From a virus: 44,431 nucleotides of DNA. This document shows positions 14,229 to 21,617 of this stretch, piece after piece. The position numbers and the translations under genes were made by a program. Below the pieces are notes generated by a model, which saw only the letters and a program-made list of their open reading frames with translations, searched no databases and was not told the origin of the DNA. Location of the stretch: positions 1 to 44,431 of the IMG/VR virus record IMGVR_UViG_3300050821_008163; one strand, 5' to 3'. The stretch's first letter is position 1, and each line of letters opens with the position of its first letter.

Positions 14229-14576
14229 TTAAGCGAGCTTAGCTATTCTACTGAGCTCTTGTGGGTAGCGGATCATTGTTGGGTCGTCATACTCACTGCA
14301 GTAGATGAAGCCGCAACGCTTATACCACAAGTGCAGAGCCGAGTACGGCAAGCCACCTGGGTCAGGTTGAATGCTAAGCATGAGGACTACGTTCTGTCTG
14401 TCAGCGTCTGCTAGGACCTGATTGAACAGCCTCGACGCGTAACCCTTGCCTCGAATATCATGGCGCGTCCAGATGTGCGTCACTAGACTAGGCTGGTCAT
14501 GTCCCGGAGGTGCGTTGAAGAGGTAGACCATACTCGCTACGCCCTTGACGTCCGTGCTGCTGTACATTCCTTTCAC
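14229..14576 (-). CDS. GNAT-family N-acetyltransferase
   Basis: About 115 residues. The start chosen is a GTG overlapping the upstream stop (GTGA) with AGAGGAG nine bases before. The acetyl-CoA motif A is visible: THIWTRHDIRGKGYASRLFN (R-x-x-G-x-G/A), followed by a helix (QVLADADRQNV) and the C-terminal YKRCGFIY typical of the fold. The substrate is not known; phage GNAT proteins may modify host proteins or toxic small molecules. Confidence 0.85.
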   Translation of the reverse strand: MKGMYSSTDVKGVASMVYLFNAPPGHDQPSLVTHIWTRHDIRGKGYASRLFNQVLADADRQNVVLMLSIQPDPGGLPYSALHLWYKRCGFIYCSEYDDPTMIRYPQELSRIAKLA

Positions 14577-14776
14577 AGTCCTGGGCTCCTCTTGAGGCAC
14601 TTTCGACAGACGCGGTAGGACTTAGTCGGGTCTTCAGGCGGGAACTCTATTTCTCGTTGCCAGTCCGGAGCAATGAGACGGCCACAGAGGGTCTCCTGCA
14701 CGTACTCTGGGTTGATCTTGTGCCACTTGCCCTTGGCAGGATGGGAAGGATAGCTGAGCGTCCACTTGAAGATCAT
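14573..14776 (-). CDS. W-H...CG...CxxC zinc-type protein, 67 aa
   Basis: Fourth family member: GKWHKINPEYVQETLCGRLI and VCRKCLKRSPGL. ATGA overlap with the upstream paralog, so these two lie in tandem and are translated together. Closest in sequence to that neighbour (both WHKI-P-x-x-V-x-x-TLC), which suggests a recent duplication. Confidence 0.75.
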   Translation of the reverse strand: MIFKWTLSYPSHPAKGKWHKINPEYVQETLCGRLIAPDWQREIEFPPEDPTKSYRVCRKCLKRSPGL

Positions 14777-15066
14777 GGAGTCCTGTCCTTCCTATAACAC
14801 TGTTCACAGACCTTGTTGGTTACTGAGTCGTCCATGAGTGGGAAGTTTTTCTCCTGCCGCCAGCTTGGCATAATAATGCGAGCACAGAGAGTATGCCCTA
14901 CCCAGTCAGGATGAATCTTGTGCCATACACCTCTACTGGTGGTCTTGTGCGTGTTTATGCAGAGCGCCCATCTGTTTGGTGTCACAGCATCCCGTCCTTG
15001 TGCATTGCCCAGATCCACGGACCTGCGCAGACTACTATTAGGCCGAGAATGTCTAGTAGAGACCAT
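14773..15066 (-). CDS. W-H...CA...CxxC zinc-type protein, 97 aa
   Basis: Fifth family member: GVWHKIHPDWVGHTLCARII and VCEQCYRKDRTP. The usual CG is CA here. It has an extra basic N-terminus (STRHSRPNSSLRRSVDLG). ATG behind CAGGAGTG. In tandem with its nearest relative downstream. Confidence 0.73.
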   Translation of the reverse strand: MVSTRHSRPNSSLRRSVDLGNAQGRDAVTPNRWALCINTHKTTSRGVWHKIHPDWVGHTLCARIIMPSWRQEKNFPLMDDSVTNKVCEQCYRKDRTP

Positions 15067-15067
15067 A

Positions 15068-15454
15068 TCACTCCTGTTCCTCCTCGAACACGGCGAAGTT
15101 GGCTGGCAGCTGCTTGCGGCAGTGCTCGTTGAGGCAGGCCCAAGCTACTAGCTCAGGCTCATCTAGCTCACTTGCGGGCCGGCTGTAGACAGGTTGCACG
15201 TGAAAGTGCCGGCACGGCCCTGGCGCAATTGCTTTATGCTGAGCTTTAGCAGCCTTAGCACGTGCACGCTCCAGCTCCAGCTGACGCTGATGCCTAACCT
15301 CACCCCTGCCAGTAATCGCCGCTGCCATCTTCAGGAGGAACTCTCCTAGGTCCTCGAAGAAGACACCTATAATTCCCCCGAACAGGAATATGGTCCACCA
15401 GTAGTTGGCAGCGAGGTACTCAATGGTGTTCTCGTGCCCAGCTGCGTCGATCAT
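15068..15454 (-). CDS. Membrane protein with Cys/His tail, 128 aa
   Basis: ATG in an ATGA overlap behind GGAGCGG...AAGG. One or two membrane segments at about 13-35 (YWWTIFLFGGIIGVFFEDLG). A charged helix (QRQLELERARAKAAKAQH) follows, then a tail with PCRHFHV and WACLNEHCRK, which may bind zinc. Function unknown. Confidence 0.73.
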   Translation of the reverse strand: MIDAAGHENTIEYLAANYWWTIFLFGGIIGVFFEDLGEFLLKMAAAITGRGEVRHQRQLELERARAKAAKAQHKAIAPGPCRHFHVQPVYSRPASELDEPELVAWACLNEHCRKQLPANFAVFEEEQE

Positions 15455-15684
15455 TCCTTTTTCCGCTCCTTGTCTGCGACTGCCAGGACTTCGATCTTTG
15501 CTATGCACTCCTCAGAGTATTCGACATTGCCTGCTGCGACTGCCCAGATCCAGCGTTCGAGGACGTTATCGAACGTCTCTGGTGCCCTGAAGACGTAACT
15601 ATCCCCGAATCTGGCTACCAGATAGCGATGTGCCTGATCTCGGAATGCAGCTAGGTCGAGATCCGGATGTGATGCAGGTGCCAC
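15451..15684 (-). CDS. Hypothetical helical protein, 77 aa
   Basis: GTG overlapping the upstream TAG (TAGTG). All-helical profile (LAAFRDQAHRYLVARFGDSY, NVLERWIWAVAAG). No family is recognised. Coupled to membrane protein genes on both sides. Confidence 0.7.
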   Translation of the reverse strand: MAPASHPDLDLAAFRDQAHRYLVARFGDSYVFRAPETFDNVLERWIWAVAAGNVEYSEECIAKIEVLAVADKERKKE

Positions 15685-15812
15685 TAGCGTACCTCGTTCT
15701 CGAATGAGCCAGCAGGACCTGAGCCGAAGGCGTCCGAGTTCCTGCAGGCAAAGTAGACGATCGCCCCTATCCAGAATGGGCTAAAGATTGCCGCCATAGC
15801 AATGTAGGCCAT
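15684..15812 (-). CDS. Small membrane protein, 42 aa
   Basis: Starts MAYIAMAAIFSPFWIGAIVY behind AAGGAGAAGAA: one transmembrane helix and a short polar C-terminus. Length and form resemble other tiny phage membrane proteins; role unknown. Confidence 0.72.
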   Translation of the reverse strand: MAYIAMAAIFSPFWIGAIVYFACRNSDAFGSGPAGSFENEVR

Positions 15813-15911
15813 TTCTTCTCCTTTGTCATGTCCACTTGCTTGCGCCCCTGTGGTGTCTGTGTCCAACGCGGTCCCCGGATGACAGGGAATCCACAGGGCT
15901 GTGGTTGTCGA

Positions 15912-16127
15912 TTACTGCTTCCTCCTGACTACAATTTCAAGACCGACTGCGCTGGCTAGTCTTTCAAGGCAGTCAAAGGAGCCGACTACCTTGCCTGCGA
16001 GCACCTTGCTAATATGACTAGGATCTATTCCGGTCGCAATAGCTAGCTGCATTTGCGTAGTCTCGGTAGTTCTCATTTCGGCTAGAATTGCCTCTTTGAC
16101 TCTTGCAGCTACCTGCTTGGTGAGCAC
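15912..16127 (-). CDS. XRE-family helix-turn-helix regulator
   Basis: 71 residues from a GTG just after the upstream stop. The core TTQMQLAIATGIDPSHISKV, LAGKVVGSFDCLERLASAVG is a Cro/cI-type helix-turn-helix: the second and third helices (QLAIATG...SHISKVLAG) contact the operator. No C-terminal effector domain. It may repress phage genes, or pair with the DUF397 proteins, whose host relatives are often encoded beside XRE regulators. Confidence 0.85.
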   Translation of the reverse strand: MLTKQVAARVKEAILAEMRTTETTQMQLAIATGIDPSHISKVLAGKVVGSFDCLERLASAVGLEIVVRRKQ

Positions 16128-16128
16128 T

Positions 16129-16338
16129 TCACTGCACCTTTCTGAAGCCGAGTGCCTTGACTCGGACTTCGTAGATAATTTCGCGATCACCTTCTACTCG
16201 GACGGCAAAGCGAGTAGCGGCATCTCTGGGAGATGCATCGAGGAGTCGCGCACCGTAAATAGGACTAAAGGGCTCGTCGAACTGGCTAACTACAAAGTCT
16301 TTGACTAGCTTACCAATTCGAATAGTAAGGCTAGCCAT
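16129..16338 (-). CDS. Hypothetical protein, 69 aa
   Basis: Starts MASLTIRIGKLVKDFVVSQF in an 8-base overlap with the upstream gene. Alternating strands (ATRFAVRVEGDREIIYEVRV) suggest a small beta sheet. Located just before the XRE regulator. No known family. Confidence 0.7.
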   Translation of the reverse strand: MASLTIRIGKLVKDFVVSQFDEPFSPIYGARLLDASPRDAATRFAVRVEGDREIIYEVRVKALGFRKVQ

Positions 16339-16600
16339 CGTCCCAGTCACTGTCTGGCGGGAACATGTCATCGAAGCACTTGTTGTGCGTGCCTGAAATA
16401 AGGACCTCTCGGTCTCCGCTGGAAAGCGTTGGAAGAGCGTTCTGAATGAACGGACCATTTCGATGACCGTCGAGCCACCAAGCGTCGAACGGCTCCTCCG
16501 GGATGTTTTCGACCATAGACGGCTTCCCACACAAGGGACAGGTAGCTGCTACCGTGACCGTCTTGTCGCCATTGCGGCGTATTACTAGCGGTATTCTCAT
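16331..16600 (-). CDS. Zinc-knuckle small protein, 89 aa
   Basis: ATGA overlap, AGGAAG upstream. Contains TCPLCGKP and later GPFIQNALPTLSSGDREVLI, SGTHNKCFDDMF. The segment F-I-Q-x-A-L-P-x-L-S-x-x-x-R-E-x-L-x-S-G-x-x-x-x-C is, to my memory, common in small proteins of phages and plasmids, without known function. The Cys residues suit one zinc site. Confidence 0.72.
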   Translation of the reverse strand: MRIPLVIRRNGDKTVTVAATCPLCGKPSMVENIPEEPFDAWWLDGHRNGPFIQNALPTLSSGDREVLISGTHNKCFDDMFPPDSDWDDG

Positions 16601-16953
16601 GCGTAGTACTTCCTAAAGGGTGAGTATGCCTCTGCGTAGGCATGGACTTTACGTTCCTCGAGCAGCTCCTCCACGCGCTCCTTGCCGGGCCAGAGGCAAT
16701 TTTGGACCAGCCATGGAGCGGGCATGTGTGGCGATTCGAAGACTGCGGTAATATCTGCACGAATAAGGTCGAGCACGGCCTGTGCCTCTTTGGCTTGCCT
16801 CTCGAAGCTCTCCATGAGCTGCTGCGTCGTGTGAGCGTAGTTGTCGTAGTTTTGCTGAATCATTGCAGCAACAAGGCCGCTAGCGTCGCCTAGCTTGCTT
16901 GCCGCGAACTCTCCTAGTGCTTCAGCGACTAGGTCCTTGCTTTCGTTAGCCAC
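16597..16953 (-). CDS. Hypothetical helical protein, 118 aa
   Basis: GTG in an 8-base overlap behind GGGAGGAGGG. Long helices (LVAEALGEFAASKLG, TTQQLMESFERQAKEAQAVL). No known family; could be a small structural or adaptor protein. Confidence 0.7.
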   Translation of the reverse strand: MANESKDLVAEALGEFAASKLGDASGLVAAMIQQNYDNYAHTTQQLMESFERQAKEAQAVLDLIRADITAVFESPHMPAPWLVQNCLWPGKERVEELLEERKVHAYAEAYSPFRKYYA

Positions 16954-17146
16954 TTGAGGGTCCCTCCTCCCATACTGTAGTAGTGCCCATACGTCGTTTG
17001 CGCTTGTCCTTCTTGATCTTGAGGCGAGCGCCCCAGAAGGTTCCTGTTTCTGTAACGTATGTGCCATTCCGGTAGACCTTGTAAGGCATGTCGTACCAGC
17101 GGACGCCGCGTTCGCGTTCTATTGTGTAGTTGTCTGGAATGTTCAC
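16946..17146 (-). CDS. Hypothetical basic protein, 66 aa
   Basis: GTG in a GTGA overlap. Begins MNIPDNYTIERERGVRWYDM and has a strongly basic centre (RLKIKKDKRKRRMG). No family is recognised. Confidence 0.68.
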   Translation of the reverse strand: MNIPDNYTIERERGVRWYDMPYKVYRNGTYVTETGTFWGARLKIKKDKRKRRMGTTTVWEEGPSSG

Positions 17147-17685
17147 GAGATTACACCGTAGTCTCCGTGCTCTTCCTGGATGTGCGGAGGCAGAATTGGC
17201 CTGAACTTCCTCCGGCCCTTGACAACCTTCATGTTGAAGACAGAGCCGCGCTCCCAGAACGTGATCATACCGTCCCATGACCTAGCGTCTGGCGTCCGCG
17301 GACCGCTGCTGTACCAGCCAGCTTCGCTCTTGAGAATGGCGTACGAGTACACCTTGTCGCGCTGGTTTGGGAATGCTCCCTTACCGAAGGTGTAGTCGAA
17401 GGTAATGACTGTTCCGATCGGCCACTCATCGTAGCCGTACTTCTCGAGCCTAATACGTTCTTCGGCTTCAGCTTCCTGGAGCGCTCTCTCACTACGTGCA
17501 AGTGAGTCCAGGAGATACTGGTGGTTGCTCTTTGCTGTGTTCACAATCTCCTGCTCCCTCATGGTCGGTATGCCATAGGCGACTCTAGGGCCCCCATACG
17601 CTCGGGAGGTTGACCCGAATTTGAGTGTCCTATACGACTCTTCAGCGTCGTCGTACGGGTAGTCTGTTCCGTCTGCGTCGCTCAC
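17143..17685 (-). CDS. Hypothetical protein, 180 aa
   Basis: GTG in a GTGA overlap. Acidic N-terminus, a helical stretch (NHQYLLDSLARSERALQEAEAEERI), then a beta-rich C-terminal domain (WPIGTVITFDYTFGKGAF, VYSYAILKSEAGWYSSG). The second half could be a small beta barrel. No known family. Confidence 0.72.
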   Translation of the reverse strand: MSDADGTDYPYDDAEESYRTLKFGSTSRAYGGPRVAYGIPTMREQEIVNTAKSNHQYLLDSLARSERALQEAEAEERIRLEKYGYDEWPIGTVITFDYTFGKGAFPNQRDKVYSYAILKSEAGWYSSGPRTPDARSWDGMITFWERGSVFNMKVVKGRRKFRPILPPHIQEEHGDYGVIS

Positions 17686-17903
17686 GCTACTACCTTTCTG
17701 GTCTCCGTGACCTCAACAATGCGAGAGTGGTTGTACCTGTTTGCGGCTTCTGGATCGACGACATACATGCCTATCATGTCGTCTCTGTACGCCACGGCCT
17801 CTTCTAGAGTACCGAATCTGCTCATCGAATTGGCGTACCAACCACCATTGTGATGCGGGAACTCAATCTGATGGTAGGTTACGGTCTCTGGTGTCTCGCT
17901 CAC
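17682..17903 (-). CDS. Hypothetical protein, 73 aa
   Basis: GTG in a GTGA overlap. Polar with a central helix (TLEEAVAYRDDMIG) and a C-terminal strand (SRIVEVTETRKVV). No family is recognised. Confidence 0.68.
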   Translation of the reverse strand: MSETPETVTYHQIEFPHHNGGWYANSMSRFGTLEEAVAYRDDMIGMYVVDPEAANRYNHSRIVEVTETRKVVA

Positions 17904-18097
17904 TCCTCCTCCTGGTCCTGCGCGTCGAGTTCGGCCTTGGCCTGCTCCTCCTCCATAATGTCGAGGCCCCTACGGAAAGCCTCGTCTGCGACAAGACGCA
18001 TCGTCTTGTCCTGCTTGGCGGCGAGGACCTTGATCCTACGCTTCGTCGCAGCAGTTCCTCGCGCAGAAATCCACACGAGAGTATCTGGCTCACTCAT
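17900..18097 (-). CDS. Ribbon-helix-helix DNA-binding candidate, 65 aa
   Basis: ATG in an overlap with the upstream stop. DTLVWISARGTAATKRRIKV, LAAKQDKTMRLVADEAFRRG: a strand, then two helices with a basic turn, like CopG/Arc proteins. A Glu/Gln-rich acidic tail follows. A dimeric repressor is likely by shape; no operator can be assigned. Confidence 0.62.
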   Translation of the reverse strand: MSEPDTLVWISARGTAATKRRIKVLAAKQDKTMRLVADEAFRRGLDIMEEEQAKAELDAQDQEEE

Positions 18098-18479
18098 TGT
18101 TCTTCACCTCCTCCAAGGTAACGATCCAGTTCAGGTGGTCCTCTCGAGTACCTTCTATTTCGACTTTGACTTCTTTGATGGCTGCTTGGTAGTGGGGTTC
18201 GAAGTACTCAGGACGAATTCTTGGCTGGTAATCAGCGGGAAACTGCCTTGCCTCTTCTGGATGTCTTTTCGCCCAGTCAGCGTGAGCTAGTCTGCTTCCA
18301 GCAGCTTCGAGTCGCTTAAGCTGCCGGCATAGTTCGTCTCTCTCTATGTTGGCACTCTCACAAGAAAGCTGCATTCTGTCGAGTATCGATTCAGCGTCCT
18401 CGTCAGAAACGAACTCAACAGTCTGGTTGTGCTTGGCGCAGTAGACGGTCAGCTTGGCGTGCTCGTACGGGACTTCCAT
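18090..18479 (-). CDS. Hypothetical coiled-coil protein, 129 aa
   Basis: ATG behind GAAGGAG. The N-terminal part is beta-like with a Cys (KLTVYCAKHNQTVEFV), then a long coiled helix (ESANIERDELCRQLKRLEAAG). No known family. It overlaps the SLOG gene by 31 bases. Confidence 0.7.
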   Translation of the reverse strand: MEVPYEHAKLTVYCAKHNQTVEFVSDEDAESILDRMQLSCESANIERDELCRQLKRLEAAGSRLAHADWAKRHPEEARQFPADYQPRIRPEYFEPHYQAAIKEVKVEIEGTREDHLNWIVTLEEVKNNE

Positions 18480-18943
18480 GTAAGGGCTCCTTCTACCAGT
18501 TGTGCTTCAGCTACCTCGCCTCCAGGAAAGACTAGGTAGGTATCCCTTCCCTGCAAGAGGCCATACTTAGTGGTGTACCAACAACCTGAGCCACGGCTAC
18601 GGAAGTAGTACTCCTTAGGTCCTGAAACTAGTGCCTGCCTGCCGTGCCTAACAATTGCTCTGTCGCGCTCAAGGTACCCGTCAGCAGGCATGATCTCGTC
18701 GCACAGGGAGAAGTTCGACTCGTCTAGGAACGTTGTGACCTTAGGCGGGTGGCCGCATACCCAGACTCGCCTGCCAGCTAGCTTGAGGTACCTGGTAAGT
18801 TCTGTATCAAAGCCCGTGCAGCAGCCTTGACAGACACGAACCGCGTCTCCGTTAGCTAGTTCGAGAACCAGTTTCGCTGCAGCTATAAGTTGCGGCTCAT
18901 CTGGCTGCCATCTGCTACCTGTAATGCCTAGCCGAAATGTCAT
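18449..18943 (-). CDS. SLOG-superfamily nucleotide-binding protein (DUF2493-like)
   Basis: 164 residues. It starts with a strand and GSR turn (RLGITGSRW), then CQGCCTGFDTELTRYLKLAG, a phosphate-binding-like G-x-D loop, a strand plus V-C-G-H-P, the ERDRAIVRHGRQALV helix-strand, and a final strand VFPGGEVAEA. This is the Rossmann-like SLOG/DprA-type order. Such proteins bind nucleotides or their signals, and host relatives occur in anti-phage signalling. The phage protein could be a nucleotide sponge or sensor; the ligand is unknown. Confidence 0.78.
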   Translation of the reverse strand: MTFRLGITGSRWQPDEPQLIAAAKLVLELANGDAVRVCQGCCTGFDTELTRYLKLAGRRVWVCGHPPKVTTFLDESNFSLCDEIMPADGYLERDRAIVRHGRQALVSGPKEYYFRSRGSGCWYTTKYGLLQGRDTYLVFPGGEVAEAQLVEGALTWKSRTSTPS

Positions 18944-19317
18944 TCGGGCCTCACCGTAACCCAGGCTCCGTCTTGTCCTTCTGCAAGGCTCCAGTTCACT
19001 TCGAAGTCGCCAAGGTAGCGTACCTCGTAGTAGACAGAGCTTCCGTCTGCAGCTCCCCAGAAGTAGCCCTCTTGGACTTCGACGAGCTCGTCTGCACCGA
19101 ATGCGAACTCGACAGGTTCTGGCGCCCCTAGTGCAGGGTCCTTCCAGGTACGCGTACGCTGCTGCTTGGAGAGCTCGTTGGCTGCTCTAAATACGTAGCT
19201 GGCTTCTTTGTTCTTGTCGCCACGAATGCTGTTTACCGACAGGACCTTGTGAAACGAGACCGTGTCAAGGCCAGCAGCGTAGTCGCTTGTGTGTTCCTCT
19301 ACTAGGTAGTATCTCAC
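18940..19317 (-). CDS. Hypothetical protein, 125 aa
   Basis: GTG overlapping the upstream TAG. Mixed alpha/beta with an acidic C-terminal half (EVNWSLAEGQDGAWVTVRPE). No family is recognised. Confidence 0.7.
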   Translation of the reverse strand: MRYYLVEEHTSDYAAGLDTVSFHKVLSVNSIRGDKNKEASYVFRAANELSKQQRTRTWKDPALGAPEPVEFAFGADELVEVQEGYFWGAADGSSVYYEVRYLGDFEVNWSLAEGQDGAWVTVRPE

Positions 19318-19508
19318 TACATCATCTCCGAGAACTTGACGCTGAAGTAGCGAGTACCGCTCGGGAGCCTGACACGAATTTGCGTGTTCAGCTTGTCGAC
19401 TGGGTAGATCTCGACAGAGACGACTTCCTCGTTTTGCAGTGTTCGGAAACTCGTCCCAATCATCAAGTCCTGTAGAGCCTTTGCCAGTCTTTCTTTGAGT
19501 ACGTCCAT
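19317..19508 (-). CDS. Hypothetical protein, 63 aa
   Basis: ATG in a TAATG overlap. N-terminal helix (LKERLAKALQDLMIG), then strands (VVSVEIYPVDKLNTQIRVRL). No family is recognised. Confidence 0.7.
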   Translation of the reverse strand: MDVLKERLAKALQDLMIGTSFRTLQNEEVVSVEIYPVDKLNTQIRVRLPSGTRYFSVKFSEMM

Positions 19509-19789
19509 TACATGTAGTCCTCTCGGTTCCAGGTGACTGTTCCGTCTGTGTGGCGATACTCGCTCATGCCGCCTTCGTCGTCGACTTCTGGGCCTAGATC
19601 GTAGTCCTCGTCTGGAGCGTCATACTCCTCGTCGGCAGCGCTTTCTTCGTCTATTTCCGCACAGGTTCTACTGTGTGCGAAGCCGTGTACGTCGCAGTAC
19701 TGGCTCTCTGCAGTTTCTGGCTTGCCCCAACCTGTTGGTTCGCCTGCCTCGTTGTAATAAACCTCGTCACCCGCTGCTGGGAATCCCAT
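19508..19789 (-). CDS. Very acidic hypothetical protein, 93 aa
   Basis: ATG behind AGAGGGGAC. A Cys/His pair (YCDVHGFAHSRTC) is followed by a long acidic stretch (EIDEESAADEEYDAPDEDYD). The charge suits a DNA mimic or a flexible linker; nothing more can be said. Confidence 0.68.
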   Translation of the reverse strand: MGFPAAGDEVYYNEAGEPTGWGKPETAESQYCDVHGFAHSRTCAEIDEESAADEEYDAPDEDYDLGPEVDDEGGMSEYRHTDGTVTWNREDYM

Positions 19790-20114
19790 GTCCCCTCTTT
19801 TCGTTAAGTCTGTCCGCTAGCCAGCGGAGGAAGTAGCTTGAGCCCATGCCGTCGATACCGCCCTGGTAGGCTGCGTGCATGTCATCGTGGTCCCACGGCG
19901 TCTCGTCCGATGCTGGATCCTCTACGTCAACATTGAAAATTCTCATTGAGTAGTTCCAGTAGTTCTCTAGGCCTTCGATCATGGACATGACGTCGGCACG
20001 GACGGCGTCTTCGAACTCCGCAACTTCTGTTTCGGAAATCGCTACTTCTATTTCGTCCGAGTTACGCTCAGAAAAGTTGTGGAACTCGATGTCGAACGAT
20101 ACGTGACGTATCAA
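19767..20114 (-). CDS. Acidic hypothetical protein, 115 aa
   Basis: TTG start in a TTGA overlap behind GGAAAGGAC. Overlaps the next gene by 23 bases. Strand-rich N-terminus (HVSFDIEFHNFSERNSDEIEV) and helical acidic remainder. No family is recognised. Confidence 0.7.
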   Translation of the reverse strand: MIRHVSFDIEFHNFSERNSDEIEVAISETEVAEFEDAVRADVMSMIEGLENYWNYSMRIFNVDVEDPASDETPWDHDDMHAAYQGGIDGMGSSYFLRWLADRLNEKRGHGIPSSG

Positions 20115-20323
20115 TGTAGGTCCTTTCCTTCTGCTCGTGCCTTGCCTACGGCTCCTGCGCCGGTAGCGAGGTTCATGTCTAGCATCTCCTGCTGCTTGCG
20201 TTCGCGCTCATCCTTGTCGGCGTTCCAGTGGAAGTGAAGATCCTGTTCATCTCTAGGTCGCTCGATTCGAACGGCCCAGCGACCCCAAACTTTTTCCCGC
20301 CTCAGTAGCTCTTCCTCTGTCAT
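20111..20323 (-). CDS. Hypothetical charged protein, 70 aa
   Basis: ATGA overlap, GGAGG upstream. Charged helices (TEEELLRREKVWGRWAVRIE, KDERERKQQEMLDMN). No known family. Confidence 0.7.
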   Translation of the reverse strand: MTEEELLRREKVWGRWAVRIERPRDEQDLHFHWNADKDERERKQQEMLDMNLATGAGAVGKARAEGKDLH

Positions 20324-20616
20324 GCAAGCCTCCTAAAGAGATGCCAGATGAGACCGAGCGACGTACGAGGTGCTGTCCCTACGTACTCGTAGGGTGTTGG
20401 GATCGACTCTCCGGTGTAGAAGACTTGAAACTCCCAGTTTTTTGTCTCGTCGAACGAGGCGCCAATGCCCTCTACGTGCATAGTCCAGAAGCGGACGGCC
20501 GATCCGTCCTTCTCCTCCCACGCTATCTCTACGACTGGTAGAACTGTGTCGTGACAAAGGATAATGTGACTCTCGTTGTCGACGGGTACGGTATAGTTCC
20601 AAATCATTGCTGACAC
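20320..20616 (-). CDS. Hypothetical protein, 98 aa
   Basis: GTG behind GAGGAG. Beta-rich (YTVPVDNESHIILCHDTVLP, VVEIAWEEKDGSAVRFWTMH) with a C-terminal helix (LGLIWHLFRRLA). No family is recognised. Confidence 0.7.
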   Translation of the reverse strand: MSAMIWNYTVPVDNESHIILCHDTVLPVVEIAWEEKDGSAVRFWTMHVEGIGASFDETKNWEFQVFYTGESIPTPYEYVGTAPRTSLGLIWHLFRRLA

Positions 20617-20619
20617 TAG

Positions 20620-20841
20620 CTACTCCTCAGGGTCGAATTCCTCGAACACACGAGTCACTACACTGTCGATTTGTGTATCAGTAAGGTCCAGTTCCGCAAG
20701 TGCGTCACCTATACCGACGTGAGCGTATGCGTGCCAAGTGCTCGTGGTGAGCGAGCCTTCAATTTCGGTATCAAAGTGGAACCTAATGCTCCGCTCGACT
20801 CTTATTTTGGCCACTCCAACCATCCTTTCCCTTTTCGCCAT
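20620..20841 (-). CDS. Hypothetical protein, first gene below promoter P3
   Basis: The first ATG (20841) is only 19 bases after the -10 box, so its message would have almost no leader. ATG at 20823 or GTG at 20814 have AAGGGAAAGG in front and are more likely starts. The product is acidic, with strands (AKIRVERSIRFHFDTEIEG) and a helical C-terminus. No family is recognised. Confidence 0.65.
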   Translation of the reverse strand: MAKRERMVGVAKIRVERSIRFHFDTEIEGSLTTSTWHAYAHVGIGDALAELDLTDTQIDSVVTRVFEEFDPEE

Positions 20842-20860
20842 AGTTTTTGTCTATAATTAT

Positions 20861-20890
20861 ATTATAGATGGTCCTCCATGGTAAAAGCTA
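20861..20890 (-). promoter_or_regulatory. Leftward promoter P3 (TAGC type)
   Basis: -10 TATAAT (20861-20866), 18-base spacer, -35-position box TAGCTT (20885-20890) within CTAGCTTTT. The same CTAGCTTTT box precedes P4 and P5. A CCAAAAAATTT tract lies further upstream. Confidence 0.65.
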
Positions 20891-20947
20891 GTGTCTTGAA
20901 ATAGAAATTTTTTGGTTTTGGATGGCCTGGGTAGGCCTCCTCAATGC

Positions 20948-21029
20948 CCGACTCGACAGCGGACTCCCTGGCGGTCTCAGTAGGGCTGCTCAACCCCCAC
21001 CAGTTCGATCAACCGACCTGTCGAGTCGG
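20948..21029 (-). terminator. Long stem at the end of the lipoprotein transcript
   Basis: 20948-20959 pairs with 21018-21029 (12 perfect pairs) around a 58-base loop. It lies between the lipoprotein stop (21043) and promoter P3. It has no U-run, so it may be a factor-dependent terminator, a processing site or an RNA end protector. Confidence 0.45.
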
Positions 21030-21042
21030 ACGTTCAAGAGGG

Positions 21043-21597
21043 CTACTTCCTCGGAAGCTCGAACCAGAACTTGGAACTGACCGAGCCGGTGCCCTTAACT
21101 CCCTTCCACTTACCAGAGCCGGTACCGTTTAGGGCGAAGTCCACGTCAGTGGTTCCGCCGTACTCACACCTGGCTGCGTCGATCACAGCTGGCGTGTTGC
21201 CGCCTCCAGTGTTCACTGGCACTGCTGTAATGACTGCGGTGAACTTGCCTGCCTTGGTTAGGAACGTGTGCTTCTGGCCTACTGCAGGCTGACTCCCTCC
21301 AGTGTTGAACGTGCCAGTTGTGTTAATAGGTCCGCTCCAGAGAAGCCGGAACGTGGCTGGCCCGTTAGACATCAGCTGGGCGTAGGTGAGAGGTTCGCTG
21401 GTGAACTTCTCTGTACCTGCCGCTAGCGTGATCGAGCCGTCGAACGTACTGCCGTAAGTCCCGGGGGTACTTAGCGGCTTGGCGTTCTGGCTAAGGTTGC
21501 ACGCCGCTTCCTTCGCAGGGACCTTCGGCGAACTGGAACATCCAGTTACGACTCCAGCAGCGGCAATTGCCACGATTCCGTACTTGAGGTAACGCAT
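21043..21597 (-). CDS. Lipoprotein, 184 aa
   Basis: ATG behind GAAAGGAAG. Signal sequence MRYLKYGIVAIAAAGVVTGC with the lipobox VTGC, then SSSPKVPAKEAAC. The mature part is a beta-rich domain (GSITLAAGTEKF, ATFRLLWSGPINTTGTF) with one further Cys pair candidate. It would be anchored outside the host membrane. It resembles in style phage surface lipoproteins that block receptor use or DNA entry, but no family is recognised. Confidence 0.82.
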   Translation of the reverse strand: MRYLKYGIVAIAAAGVVTGCSSSPKVPAKEAACNLSQNAKPLSTPGTYGSTFDGSITLAAGTEKFTSEPLTYAQLMSNGPATFRLLWSGPINTTGTFNTGGSQPAVGQKHTFLTKAGKFTAVITAVPVNTGGGNTPAVIDAARCEYGGTTDVDFALNGTGSGKWKGVKGTGSVSSKFWFELPRK

Positions 21598-21617
21598 GAC
21601 TTCCTTTCGTTGGATAA

